This document shows, piece after piece, positions 1 through 11,500 of a DNA stretch of 42,500 bases (positions are counted from its first letter, which is position 1; each line of letters begins with the position of its first letter). The DNA is from Chromera velia. Its lineage: Eukaryota; Sar; Chromeraceae. The translations under genes were made by a program, and so were the position numbers. Under the pieces are notes generated by a model. It was not told the DNA's origin. It saw nothing but the letters and a program-made list of their open reading frames with translations, and searched no databases. Where the stretch lies: positions 8,257-50,756 of the forward strand of contig JAHBMJ010005900.1 of NCBI GenBank assembly GCA_018398765.1, written 5' to 3'.

Positions 1-151
1 CCCCCCCATGAATGTGTGCTCTGAGTTGTCCTCAAAGCCTTGTTAGTAGTGGCTTAGGATTTGGCGTCGCTAAATTTAGGATTTAACCCTCAATCATCAT
101 CATCATCAATGTTGCTACTTATGTGAGAAAAGTTTTTTTCCAACCTTCATA

Positions 152-385
152 GACCTCCCTGAACCTAACTACCACTTGAAAGTTTAAGCCGCATTTTTGG
201 ATAAGCTTGAAAGTTCACGACGCAGGCGCAGATTATTTATGGTGTCTTGAAAGCCAAAGCCGCATATCTGGACGTTGTCTTAACCGTGTACGCCGCAAGG
301 GTAGACAGTCTCTTGAAAAACGATGCCGCAGATGGAGATCATCTTGATTATATTTTTTCAAATGGCACTTAGGTTCAGGGAGGTT
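152..385. mobile_element. MITE-like element, 234 bp, with terminal inverted repeats and 8 bp target duplication
   Basis: The two ends are inverted copies. ACCTCCCTGAACCTAA at 153-168 is matched exactly by its reverse complement at 369-384, and a further 9 of the next 12 bases also pair. The octamer CCTTCATA sits immediately outside both ends (144-151 and 386-393), as a target-site duplication would. It has no coding capacity. An 8 bp duplication is typical of hAT-superfamily transposons, so this reads as a non-autonomous hAT-like MITE. The superfamily assignment is inference, because the termini are not the common CAGGG type. Confidence 0.7.
175..350 (+). repeat. Degenerate ~33 bp tandem units inside the MITE
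   Basis: Units begin with CTTGAAAG or a variant at 175, 206, 246, 279, 312 and 343, giving spacings of 31, 40, 33, 33 and 31 bp. Most contain an internal GCCGCA or ACGCCGCA about 13 bp after the start. The units are diverged and non-coding, and they fill most of the element interior. Confidence 0.6.
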
Positions 386-979
386 CCTTCATACACAGGA
401 AAAGAAAAAGTTTTTTTATATGAACAATTAATCGAACGTCGATCGATCGATTCATTCTTTTGATACATGGCGGTTAACTGGCTGCTCATAGTGCCGAACT
501 ATGCCGAACGAAACCGCCGATGGTATAAGCCTTTCCTGGGCAATGAATTCTGGGGGGCAGTCGGAACATAAATCCTTTCCTATCTCATCCCATATTACAA
601 AGCTAGGCGACGCTAAGCTGGATTAAGCAAATACTCACCTAAAACAGCCAAACTTTAGGACAACTAGCTAGCAAAAAAGTGTGCACCAGAATCGATCAAT
701 CCGGTCCTAGACAGTGAGTAACAGGGAGCAATGAAGTTATCATAATGTCAGTGATATATTATCATGTATTATCATGTTATTAAGACTAATTAAGTTCACT
801 GATTCTGCTGCCAGTTTCATCGCATACGGCAACCTGGGCAAGAAGACGAAAAAAGACGAAGAAACTCAATCGGAAAGGAGTTTCGGAAATAGCAGCAAGT
901 AGTCAGACTCGAACATCATCTGATTCATGCAGAACAAGAGGCTAGTAGATACGATGCATCCAAAAAGACTTTCCAGACA

Positions 980-3056
980 TCACGAGACGAAAACTCCCGC
1001 CGTGCTTGCAGTGAGAAAGCACGCGAGATTTGACGCGGCAAAGGCGTACCATGCGAGGCTTGCCACTTCACTCTTGCGAGCTTCTGCAAGTGTACCAAGC
1101 CCCCCCACCATCACTCCAATGCTCCCTACATTCGAAAACCCGCACATCGCAAATGTGAGGATCACCTTTGCCCTCTCCCCCAAAGCCTCCTGAACTTCAG
1201 GCGTTACCATTCTCGAGTAAGCAACAAACTCATTCAAAAAGATTTTCATCCCCAAAAGCTCACCTGCAATCAGGCACTCGCCATTTTGCCACGGCACGCC
1301 CATCAAGAATGCAAGAGGCGACAGGACGTAGCTGCAAATCTTCTCAAGAGACAAACTTTCAAGTCCCACAAAAAAACCAAACCACGACAAAACGGCATTC
1401 ACGAACGCGACTGCTGAAATAAACACAAGAAGCTGCGCTCCAATGTTCAATGTCAGAATGATCGCTGCTGCAGTTCCGTTCGCCAAGGCCTCAACCAAAC
1501 TCGAGTCAGGACTTTTCATCAATTCCTCCACATCCACAGCATCAGGATTCTCCTCCTCTTTTTCATTCCCTCCATTCTTTTTCTGATCTTTCGATTTCAC
1601 TGTCTCCTCTCCTTCCGCTCCAACACCCCCCTCCACTTTCTTCCCATTCCGAGGCCAATTGCGGGGATCCACTACTGCCCCTGCACTCCAAATCCGTGTC
1701 TCCATCCCAAACAGATTCCGTCCTCTCGCCCCTCTCCCTCTACTAGGCAACCCTCCTTCCTCTAGGTCCCCCTCTCCTGCTGCCACTTCTCCCTGCTCAC
1801 TCATCGCACCTCCCCCCCCCCTCCCTGCAGTCCTCTGTGCCTGTCTGCAAGAGCCCAAAAGTTCCCTCTCCCTCTCCTTTTCTTGTTGGATACTGCCCGT
1901 GCTTGTGAAGCTGCTGCTGCTTGCCTGACCTCCCGGGCCCCCCAGGGCACTCTCTTCCCGCTCTGTCATTGCCCTTCCACACAAACCTGCCGCCTCGTCC
2001 TCTCTTGTCCCTTCCCCTTCATCTCTGCTCTCTCTCTGGAGACCCACAATGCCTCCCGTCCCCTGCAGAGGGGGTGGGGGGCACATTGAGGGCGAACGTG
2101 TGGGGACACTGGAGCCAGGAGACGGCCCCGGAAAGGCCATTCCAGACTCCTCAAGTGCCCCATCGGTCTCATCTCCGTTCCGCTCCCCTCTCTGCCCCCT
2201 CTCTTCATCAAGTGCACCCCCAACCTCTCCTCCCTCTTCCCCCTCTTGCTCTTCTCCTGCTTCCTTTGCATGAGAGAGAGCGAGGGAGGTTCCGTGAGGC
2301 AGAAAAAGCTTCGACATTGCCAGCGCTGCGGGTGCAGTCATCACTGAGGCCGCAAGGAGCCCTGAGGGAGAGATCCCCATGGCGATGTAAACACCCAGCA
2401 CGGTGCCTGCAATGGAGGCCATGCCGCTAGTCATCAGAGCAAACAGCTCAGAGGAGGAGAGACGAGGAATGAGGGGGGAAATCAGAAGGGGGGCCTCGGT
2501 TTGTCCAAGGAAGATGTTCGCAGCCGCAATCAGCGACTCGGGACCTGCACGGAACCGGGAGGGCAGAAAGCTTTTGTGAGGGGAGTGTATCGAGTGAATA
2601 TCAAAAGCTTTGGACTGAAAGGAGGGGCTGCCATGTGAACAGGAGATGGAGTGAATATCAAAAGGTTTGGACTGAAAGGAGGGGCTGCCATGTGAACAGG
2701 AGATGGAGTGAATATCAAAAGCTTTGGACTGAAAGGAGGGGCTGCCACGTGAACAGGAGATGGAGTGAATATCAAAAGGTTTGGACTGAAAGGAGGGGCT
2801 GCCATGTGAACAGGAGATGGAGTGAATATCAAAAGGTTTGGACTGAAAGGAGGGGCTGCCATATGAACAGAAGATGGAGTGAAAATCAAAAAGGAGTGAA
2901 AGGAGGGGCTGCCATGTGAACAGAAGAGGTCTTGCCAGACAGCAGCTAAAAAAGAGAGCTCCAACTGAGTGCACGTCCTTCTTTCAGTCTTTCCCAGCGT
3001 TTGAAACTCTTTGTCCGTCTGCTCCTCCGTGTGTGTGGAGTGTCTGTCCGTGTGCG

Positions 3057-3103
<47 letters not shown>

Positions 3104-3112
3104 CTGTCTCTG

Positions 3113-3162
<50 letters not shown>

Positions 3163-3164
3163 TG

Positions 3165-3214
<50 letters not shown>

Positions 3215-3272
3215 TGTCTGTCTCGGTCTCTCTCGCTCTCTCTCTGTGTGTGTGTGTGTGTGTCTGTCTCTG

Positions 3273-3348
<76 letters not shown>

Positions 3349-5065
3349 TCTGTGATGTGAAGCACACTCTCTCTCTAACACAAGGGAGGTCCAGGAGGCA
3401 CGCACGCACCTGTTGTCTGCATGGTGAAGCTCATCACCCATGCCGCCCCTCTGATGGCCGGCTGGATTGCCCCGAAGTACCTCAACACCCCGACAGCAGC
3501 AGAGAAGTAGACGACCAGGGGAAGGACACGGAACGCGATGGACATTTCACTTTTCCCAAATAGAAAGTCAATGCCACTGTCTGCGAACCCAATGAAAGCG
3601 TTAAACTTTTCCCCAATGAATTCAAACACCTTCAATCCTGCCTCTGTCTGGAGGATCAGGAGACCCAAAAGAAACTGCAGGAACACACCCCATACCAGAG
3701 GCTGCCAGACAATCTGCCGCCTGCAAAAAGAGGAAGGAAAGTGGCACAAGAACAATAAGAGACACTACCAAGAAGAGACTTTCCCCGCTTCTTCGTTTCT
3801 GAGGAAAGAAACGCAGTCCAGGAGCGCGCACGGAACCCGGAGGCAGGCAGGAAAGGGATAGGGGCCGTGCTCCAAAGCGAATTCTTGACCACCAATTTGG
3901 CACCAAATGAAGCATTGCCACTTTGTACGCTTCTCCTCAGCGCACAGTACGCACCCAATTCACGCGGCAGAGGGACAGGGACGAGTGACTCAGGCTCTGT
4001 CAACATACTCACAGACGTACCTTGCAGGTGACAGTGCGTACGCGATTCCGATGAAGACAAGAATGCCCGCTCCTGTGAAAAGACAGGCAAGGGGGCGAGG
4101 GAATGGGAGTTAGGTGTGAAATCACTCGCGATCACGCTGACTCTTTCATGTGCCACGGCGTCTGCACGAATCTGCACCTACACGTCCAAATGTGCAGACG
4201 AAGGAGGAAGACAAAAGAGTCGCAGTGAGGGTCTAAAATACAGAGAGGAGACTAGAATGGAGTTCCCTGCTCTGGATCGTGCCCCCCCAAAAGTACCGCC
4301 CGCCTTCATTCATACACAACCCCACGCATGCAAGAGAGATTGACTGACCTGAGATAAGGCACTTCAAGTCACCGACTGAACGCGCGACCACAAAGGCAAC
4401 CATGAACAGAAGGAGCATAGTCTGCACAACTGTCTGAGGATTCACCCTCGTGCAGGCAGATCTTCTCGAGCATCCTGCAGAGCACTTCCCAGACCTCCTG
4501 CACAAAGGACAGCATTACAGGTTGGTGCACGAGAGTTCGGGATCGAGCTACCATCTGCTCCTGTATGCAACATACATCTACACAATAGTCGTATGACACT
4601 ACAGAAGCTTGGTGGTGTTGGTAGCTGCTGTGGGGGGCAAGCGGGGGGGAAAGAACTGCAGTGAAGATCAAGGCGGACAACAGTGGTTGGAGCGACTTAC
4701 ACCAAGCTCTTCTTCACTGCTCTGGCGAGCACAGGAATGGAGTACCTCAACGCAAAGTATCCGACAATGGCAGCAGTCACATAGACCAGAGGGAGTGCTC
4801 TGTTGACATCCAGAACCAGTGCGGTGACAAAATAGGCAACGAACAAAACAAGGAAGACGATCCGCAAAGTCAAGTTCAGTCTCCTCGACCGTTTCTCCGA
4901 ATCCTTTGATCCCGCCTGCATCGTGCACGTAGAAGCTAAAGGGATAACCCAAATGGCATGTGTAGATTGGTCTGGGCAGAAGAGACTCATGCTCAACTGC
5001 CACCGGATCGAGTGGAAGAAGATAGCTAGGTCCGACGAGATGTGCCGTTCAATATCTCGAGCCAT
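980..5065 (-). CDS. Concentrative nucleoside transporter (CNT/SLC28 family), five exons
   Basis: Sodium- or proton-coupled nucleoside symporter of the plasma membrane or an organelle membrane. Exons on the minus strand are 5065-4701, 4497-4349, 4072-4021, 3720-3410 and 2544-980. They sum to 2442 nt in one frame (813 residues), with GT-AG introns and consistent phases. Diagnostic features: GQTEAP at about residues 306-311 (the nucleoside-binding hairpin motif), the MASIAG-VLG segment after it, NEF at about 730-732 in the second binding motif, and the family's C-terminal GFSNVGSIG block. Early exons supply the N-terminal membrane segments. About 240 acidic, Gly/Ser/Pro-rich residues (roughly 384-630) interrupt the core where human CNTs have a short loop. 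The start is uncertain: a second ATG at 4921 would remove 48 residues. The 4497 acceptor is the least certain junction. The gene is divergent from the HCP fusion. Confidence 0.9.
2594..2935. repeat. 57 bp minisatellite in the last transporter intron
   Basis: Units start with GTGAATATCAAAAG at 2594, 2651, 2708, 2765 and 2822, exactly 57 bp apart, with a decayed sixth unit from 2879. Fifty-seven is a multiple of three, so several frames stay open through the array on both strands. It lies between the 3410 donor and the 2545 acceptor, and the 865 bp intron is not a multiple of three, so I treat it as intronic. Confidence 0.85.
3059..3345. repeat. CT/GT microsatellite in the transporter intron
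   Basis: Alternating (TC)n and (TG)n blocks run almost without interruption for about 290 bp. Open frames across it encode only Ser/Leu/Cys/Val repeats and are artefacts of the repeat. Confidence 0.95.
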
Positions 5066-5551
5066 TCCGAGCCATTCAAGTCCTTCGCGCTGTGGACTAT
5101 TCGCACGCGGCGTTCATTAATTCCTGTTGTAAAAGTGCCCCCCGCTTCGCTTTCCTGGGCCACTATTAACGTCCTCCGATGTCCTCCGTGACGCACACCA
5201 TGCACCGATACGCCGAAAGGAGTCGGAGAGGCAACGTCGTTGCAGCAGTAGAAATTTAATTAACTCTGCATACGTGGATCTCTCCAATCCGTCAGAAGGT
5301 TTTACTTCAGTGACTTGTTCAGTGTTTTGCACTCTGTCGACCGCCCCCGCACGAGAAAACTTTAAGCTTGAGACAGCTCTCGAGTGATTTCGACTGGTTG
5401 GTTTTGTCGCAAAGTGACGACTGAAACGATCAGAGCAAAAAACGGGCAGAGCAAAAACGCACTTCACTTCTATCTGAAGCGGCAGAAAAGGGAACACCCA
5501 CTTACTCTTGGAATCGTCCACTTTCCTCATCAACTCTAAGGAAGCACCACC
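5066..5551. promoter_or_regulatory. Divergent intergenic spacer between transporter and HCP fusion
   Basis: About 486 bp separate two oppositely oriented start codons, so both core promoters and 5' untranslated regions must lie here. The sequence just before the plus-strand start reads CACCACCATGG, a strong Kozak-type context that supports ATG 5552. I see no clear TATA box or transcription-factor site that I could defend. Confidence 0.5.
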
Positions 5552-8500
5552 ATGGGTCAAAGCTGCTCAGGAGCCACTCACTTGGGTCACGACGACTCGA
5601 GTCACGAAGTGCTAGTGCTCTTCGGTTCCCAAACCGGCACTGCGGAGAAGTACGCGCGCACGGTTTCGATATTCGCCCGAGCACACGGTTTGGAGATCGA
5701 AACACTGCCTATGGATGCGTACACCGCAGACAAGCTGAAACACGAGAGGCGCCTGGTGGTTTTCATCTGTTCGACCTACGGGGCTGGAGAATTTCCGAGC
5801 AACGCCCAGAGGCTCTGGAAGTCTTTGTGCAAGGACAACCTGAAACTTCCGGGGCTTCGATACGTCATTTTTGGTCTTGGGAACTCATCTAACGAACTGT
5901 TCAACCAGGCCGCCAAGAACCTAGACACCAGACTGCAGGAGACAGGAGCGACCCCTGCGCACAACACAGGCTTCGGAGATGAGCTGGCCGAAGCAGGACA
6001 CGACACGGCCTTCCGACCCTGGCTGAGCTCTCTGTGGAAGGCTACGGGGACTTCGGCTGCTACGTGCAAGGAGCTGAAGGGGGCGTACAAGTTGGGCACG
6101 GTTCCGAATCAGAAGGGGGCACTTGGCCTTCCGGTGCCCTCCGGGTTCGTGGAAGTGCCCGTGAAAGCGAAAAAGAAGCTGACCAAGGACGGAGCCCAGA
6201 GGGATGCGTACCTGATGCAACTGGATCTGCAAGCAGCTGGACAGTCGTATCAGATTCTGGATCACGTTAGGGTGATGCCGCAGAACAGACCCGGTGAGTG
6301 AACTTCCCGTGAGTCTGGAGTGTAGAAGTGACGGTTAGGTTACTTCGCTGCTTCTCCGCCCCAGGCCGACTCCTTCTCTGCGGAGGTCCGCACAGTGCGT
6401 GAAACAAAAGAAGGAAGGAACGCAGACAGCAAAAAATTTGCCCGAGAAGAAACCTTCTGCTTTATGGCTGCAAAAGTGAAATGCATCGGCCTGCAGCGAG
6501 GACTATTTTTCTTACAACGTGCCCGTGTTGTCTTTTTTTTTGCTACTATGTTGTGGCTTGCAGAAATTGTGAACCGAGTGATTACGTCTCTGAAGCTTCA
6601 GGGGGACCTGCAGGTGTGCGTGCAGCCTGCGAAGGGAACAGCACCCTCAGTCCTCGATGGAGCGGTCAGTCAGGCTGTTTAATTTCTCTGCTTCTTTTCT
6701 TTGGGCTTCCCGTACTCTTTTTAACTTCGTTTGGTTCTCTCTTTGCATGGGTTTTTCCATGTGTAACTTCTGTTGCTCACCCTGCCTTCGTCTGTTCGTT
6801 CCTTTCAAGACTCTCTGGTGCCCCCCCCGGTATCCTCGTGACTCTTTCTTGAGTGCGGTCGCCCCTAGTGAGCTCTGTACTTAGGCGGAAACGCCAACCG
6901 GAAGCATGTCCCAAAAAAAGAGCTATTGTGCTCCTTGGTGTTTCTACTGTCCTCCCTCTCCTCCCCGATCAGTGCGGGTCTGTGTCGGAGATCATCACCA
7001 AATACCTCGACGTGAGCGGTCTTCCCTCTCGATCCACTCTCGACATCCTCGCACTCAGGTCCGTCTGCTCTGTCTGGTGTGTGCTTCTGTTTCATTCAAT
7101 TCTTGTCGGACGAGTTCGGGAGACCAAATAGAAAGAGAAAAGAAAAAGAGGGCCTTGTGCGCATGTACCCCTCCCACGCAGCCCGCCTGCAGACAACAAA
7201 GAGCTTGACCCAACTTCCTGTCTGTCTGTCTGTCTCCCTTCTGAAACCGCGGAAGGGCAGGGAAGGGAAGGGAAGAAAAGGGAATGGAAAAGACCGGCAG
7301 GGAATATGAAAGAGCAAGTAAGGAGACGCAGTCTCTCTCTCAATCCATCCATCTATCTATCTATCTATCTGTGTGCGCGTTCGTGCGTGAGTGAGTGAGT
7401 GAGTGTGTGTGTGTGTGTGTGCGCGTGTGCAGGTGCAAGAACGAGGAGGAACGACAGAGACTGGAGGACATGGCAACGGACGTGTCGAAGGAGTCTGCCT
7501 ACACGAAGGTGGCCTCTGAGGGGGTGATGTCCTTTGCCGATGTCCTCGAAGAGTTCCCCTCCATCTCCATGTCCTTCATCGACCTCCTCTCCATCTGTCC
7601 CCTGATCCAACCCCGAGTCTACTCGATTGCCTCCGACCCCGATGCTTCGGGAAAGGGCCTTCCCGAGTTCGCCTTCATGGTCGAGAGAAGGGAGGACGGG
7701 CTGAGGAAGAGAGAACTGAGAGGTCTTGCCACAGACTTCCTCGCAGGCCTCGGGGAGGGCCAAAACGTGGCAGTGGAGGTGGTCAGGGGTGTTCTCTCTC
7801 TCCCGGACTCCTCAAAGCCCCTCGTGGCCCTGGCTCTGAGCTCCGGTATCGGGCCCGTCCGAGCTATTCTCCAGAGAAGGGCCAGACTCGTGCGCCTCCC
7901 CCATGAACGCTCTGCCTCAGCCCCGATCTCTGTGTACTTTGGTTTCCGGAGAGCGGCGACGGACTTTTTGTTCCAGGACGAGCTGGAGGCATGGAAGGCG
8001 TCAGGGGTGATCGACCGCCTGGTGCCTGTCGCTTCACATGATCAGGTGAGTGAATGATCCTGGTGTGGGTGTGTAGGGAGGAGGGAGGGAGGGGCCTGTA
8101 TAGCAGTATCAACGCTAGGCATGAATGTGAGTCTCCTTTCTGTCTGTAGGGTTTCTGTCGGCACAAGCAGCTGATCAGATGGAGAAGAGTATTTGAGAAG
8201 GAAAAGGGCCGCCTCTGGATTTCTCTCTATCAGCTGGTGTGTTCAAAAAGAGAAGAGAGAGGGGTGGGGGAATGCGTGTTTTTCTTGGTAAAGTCCTCCC
8301 TCCCTGTCTTGTCTTCAAATAGGCATACATCAAAAACTCCTATCTGTTCCCCGATCTGCTCGTGGTCGGAGAAGGATGACGAAAGGATGTATGTATCTCA
8401 TGAAGCACGCATGCATATGTTGAGGAGAGGAATGGCTGGCTGAGGCAGTGAATGGGGCGTGGCGGATTGGATTTTTGAAACAGAAATGTCGGCGTTGCAG

Positions 8501-11500
8501 AAGGAGATGCTGACCCCGATGAACAAACTGGAGGAGGATCACGAGTACGTGGGGAGGCAGCTGGTGAACAACAAGGGCGTGTTCCTCTACTGCGGCCTTG
8601 GGGGGGCTGTGCCTCTGCTGGTGGAGAGGGGACTGCGCAGGTGGGGGGGAGTGAGTTCTGCAGAGGGGGGGGCTTCTCTTTGTGGTCGAATTTTGTCTTG
8701 CCTTTGATTTGCTGTCTCTGGAGACGGGGGTGTGTTTTTGTCTCTTGGGGCAGCTTCTCGTTCATCGTCTGAAGCAGAGGAGGGAGGGCATCTGTGCGTG
8801 CCTGTCTTTGTCTGAGACATTTTGTGTTGGTAGGTGAAGGTTTGTGAATCTGTCTGAGCTTCACCATCAGAAAATATGTCCGACCGGTACATCTTTGTTA
8901 AGTAAGCACAAGTTGCTTGCATTTCATGTGTGTCCGATTGAACGCAATGTGCTTGCTTCACTGCAGGTCTCTGAAGCACTCGACCGCAGACTACCAGGAG
9001 GAGCTGTCGATCATGAGGAGAGAGGGGCGTCTCCTGGAGGAGCACTACTCTCCGGACAGGGACAGCGAGAACGCGTTCAGGAAGGAGGCAGCCGAGGCAC
9101 TCACCAAACCCCCCATGTTCTGCTTCCAGTGCGAGCAGACGATGCAGAACAAGGGGTGCACTTCGGTGAGGCCGCTGTCTCTTCTTTTCTTTTCTTTTCT
9201 TTTCTTCCTTTGCAGATGCAAGAGAGACGGAATTAACGGAATAACAGAAGGATGAGGCCCGATGTTGGAGACAGAAAGAAAAAGCTGTACAGATTGTGAC
9301 GAAATAGCATAAAAATCGAACAAACGAACGAATGACAAGTCGATTAAGCAACCGGGGGATCGAAAAAGTAAGAGATCCATCGCTTCTCTTGTGCTTGTTG
9401 ATCGATCGATTTCTTTGAAGCAGCCTGACTGCAAACGGAAACGGTCCAGTGAAAGAAGAAGAAATCGAGAGAGTGTGGCTCGCGTCAGTTGAAATTTGCG
9501 AGGCATGTTTGAGTTTTTGGTGTCGTGACAGCACTTCTTCCTCAGACTCCTTCCTTCCTTACATCTTTCCCTCCTTCCTTTTGTTGACGTTACCCAACTT
9601 TCTGAATGCAGGTGGGTGTATGCGGGAAGACACCCCACGTGGCTGCCCTCCAAGACCTGACAGTCCAGTCTGTCAAGCTGATCGGGCACTTTGCTCACAG
9701 GCTGAGGACTCTGAGGAAGCAACACGGACTGTCGGAGGGAGAGACGGAATGCGAGGAGGCCAACAGGTCAGTCAGGGTCAAAGCTAAGGGGTGTGATGCG
9801 GATGGTCGCTCCCTTCTCTCTTTCCCCTTCTGTGAAAATTGCAAAGACGCATTCGTCACACTCGACCATTCCCCCTTCTCCATGTGTCTCTCTCTCTCTG
9901 TCCTTGTGGATGCAGATTCACCCTGGAGGCGATGTTCTCCACTCTGACGAACGTCAACAACGACCCGAGTAGGTTCGACGACCTTCTGGAGGACGCAGAC
10001 AGACTCACAAAGCAGCTCAGACAGATGTACACGGACGCGTGCAAGAAAGTGAACGTGCAGGCAACGGAGCCTCGCACCCTCCCCGTCCCCCCCCAGACCC
10101 GAAAGATGAGAGTCGCGGACATCGAGGACCTCGCGTATGACGTGGGCGTGCACCAGAGGTGGGTAGGTAGGTTGCCGGCCGTTGCCCTCTTGTTCTCTTT
10201 TTTTTTTTTTTTCTCGGAGACCCCGGAGGGCTCTGTCTGCCGTCTCTTGTGAACTGGATGGGTGCGAGGAGCATACACGAGAACAGAATCAACGAAAGGA
10301 GCATGTGACTGCGTGTGAGGGTCGACCGTTCTGCATTGCCGGCCGTAGTGCTTTTCGCACTCCGTTTCGCGGCTTGAATAGAAACACACCTTCGTCCTTT
10401 TTTTCTCTCTTTGTCGTAACGACTCTCCTGCACTGGACTGGAGGCCGACAAACACCTGCATGTACTTCCTGTCCCCTCACGTTGAAAGCACAAGAGGGAG
10501 GGAGGGCCCGTGATTCCTCGCAGGAAGGAAGGAACGGTCTGTCTGCATCGATACATATATAGGGTTTGTGCATGCGCGTATGATAGATGGTTTCCCTTTC
10601 CTTTGCCGCGTACGCTTCTTCGAGCATGCAGGTTTGTGAAGGAGAGTGAGGAGGACAAGAACGTGGCAGGGGTCTGCGAGATGCTCACGTACGGCCTGAA
10701 GGGGCTGTGTGCGTATGCTGACCACGCGATGCTCGGGCACGTGGAGGACCAGAGAATATACGAATTCGTCCACGAGGCCCTCGCTTTTCTGGTGGCCCCG
10801 GAAAGACGGGATCTCGGGGCCGCCCTCCAGATGTGCCTGAAGGCAGGGGAGGTGAATGCCCTTGTGATGCAGAAACTGTACGAAGCGAACTCGAAACTGG
10901 GGGTGCCTGAGCCCACAGAGGTCCCTGTGACGCCTCGGGAAGGAAAAGGAATCCTCATCTCTGGTCTGTCTGTCTGTCGGTCTTTCTGTCTATCTGTCTG
11001 TCTGGCCTACCTGCTGTTTCTGAGTGGATGTATTTGTTCCTCTCTTGGTTCACCTACCTCCTGATACCTCCAGCTGTGCATGTCTCTTTTGTCCTCTGTG
11101 AGTCTGTGTCTCGTCGGCCCCACCCTCTCTCTCCCCAGTAGTGTCAGTGCCAGCCTGCGTCTGTTGACAAAAATTCCTCTGTATGATGGTGTCTCCCCTA
11201 CCAAATCCCACTTTTCTTCAGGCCACGACCTGTTCATGCTCAAATCCCTGCTCGACTACCTGAAGTCCTCCGGTAGCTCGGACGTCCTCGTGTACACCCA
11301 CGGGGAGATGCTGCCTGCCCACTCCTACAAGGCCTTGAAGGAGACGGGACTGCTGGCAGGGCATTTCGGGGGGGCGTGGCAGAGGCAGGCCGTCGAGTTC
11401 CCCCACTTTCCGGGGGCAATCCTCGCCACCACCAACTGCCTGACCGAGCCAAAGGAACCGTACAAGGACAGAATGTTCACAGTTGGGGCAGTGGGCTGGC

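Larger units (their letters stand above)
1..979. other. Non-coding flank downstream of the nucleoside transporter gene
   Basis: No reading frame here looks like protein. Apart from the MITE-like element at 152-385, I see only short simple repeats: an (ATC) run near 95-108 and GATC-rich sequence near 440. The transporter's stop codon is at 980-982 on the minus strand, so the right-hand part should be its 3' untranslated region and terminator. I cannot pick a single polyadenylation signal. Confidence 0.6.

Noticed and set aside
2545-2974. Upstream extension of the final transporter exon through the 57 bp repeats
   Set aside because: The sequence has no CNT similarity, and a CAG acceptor at 2545 joins in phase to the preceding CNT exon with the expected residues.
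2946-3441. Long frames on both strands across the CT/GT tract
   Set aside because: Pure dinucleotide-repeat translation inside the last transporter intron, whose splice sites and phase fit the family.
3990-4100. Possible plus-strand coding near 3907-4113
   Set aside because: The minus strand here encodes a 52 bp exon with a CNT membrane segment ([17 protein letters not shown]) in correct phase; the plus frame is its shadow.
8150-8235. Candidate extra exon after residue Gln514 of the HCP fusion (acceptor at 8149)
   Set aside because: Joining 8045 directly to 8501 gives SHDQKEM and exact P450-reductase family spacing; the extra segment has no family match.
8587-9534. Minus-strand 315-codon frame
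   Set aside because: Antisense shadow of the HCP-fusion exons and introns; no coherent motif.
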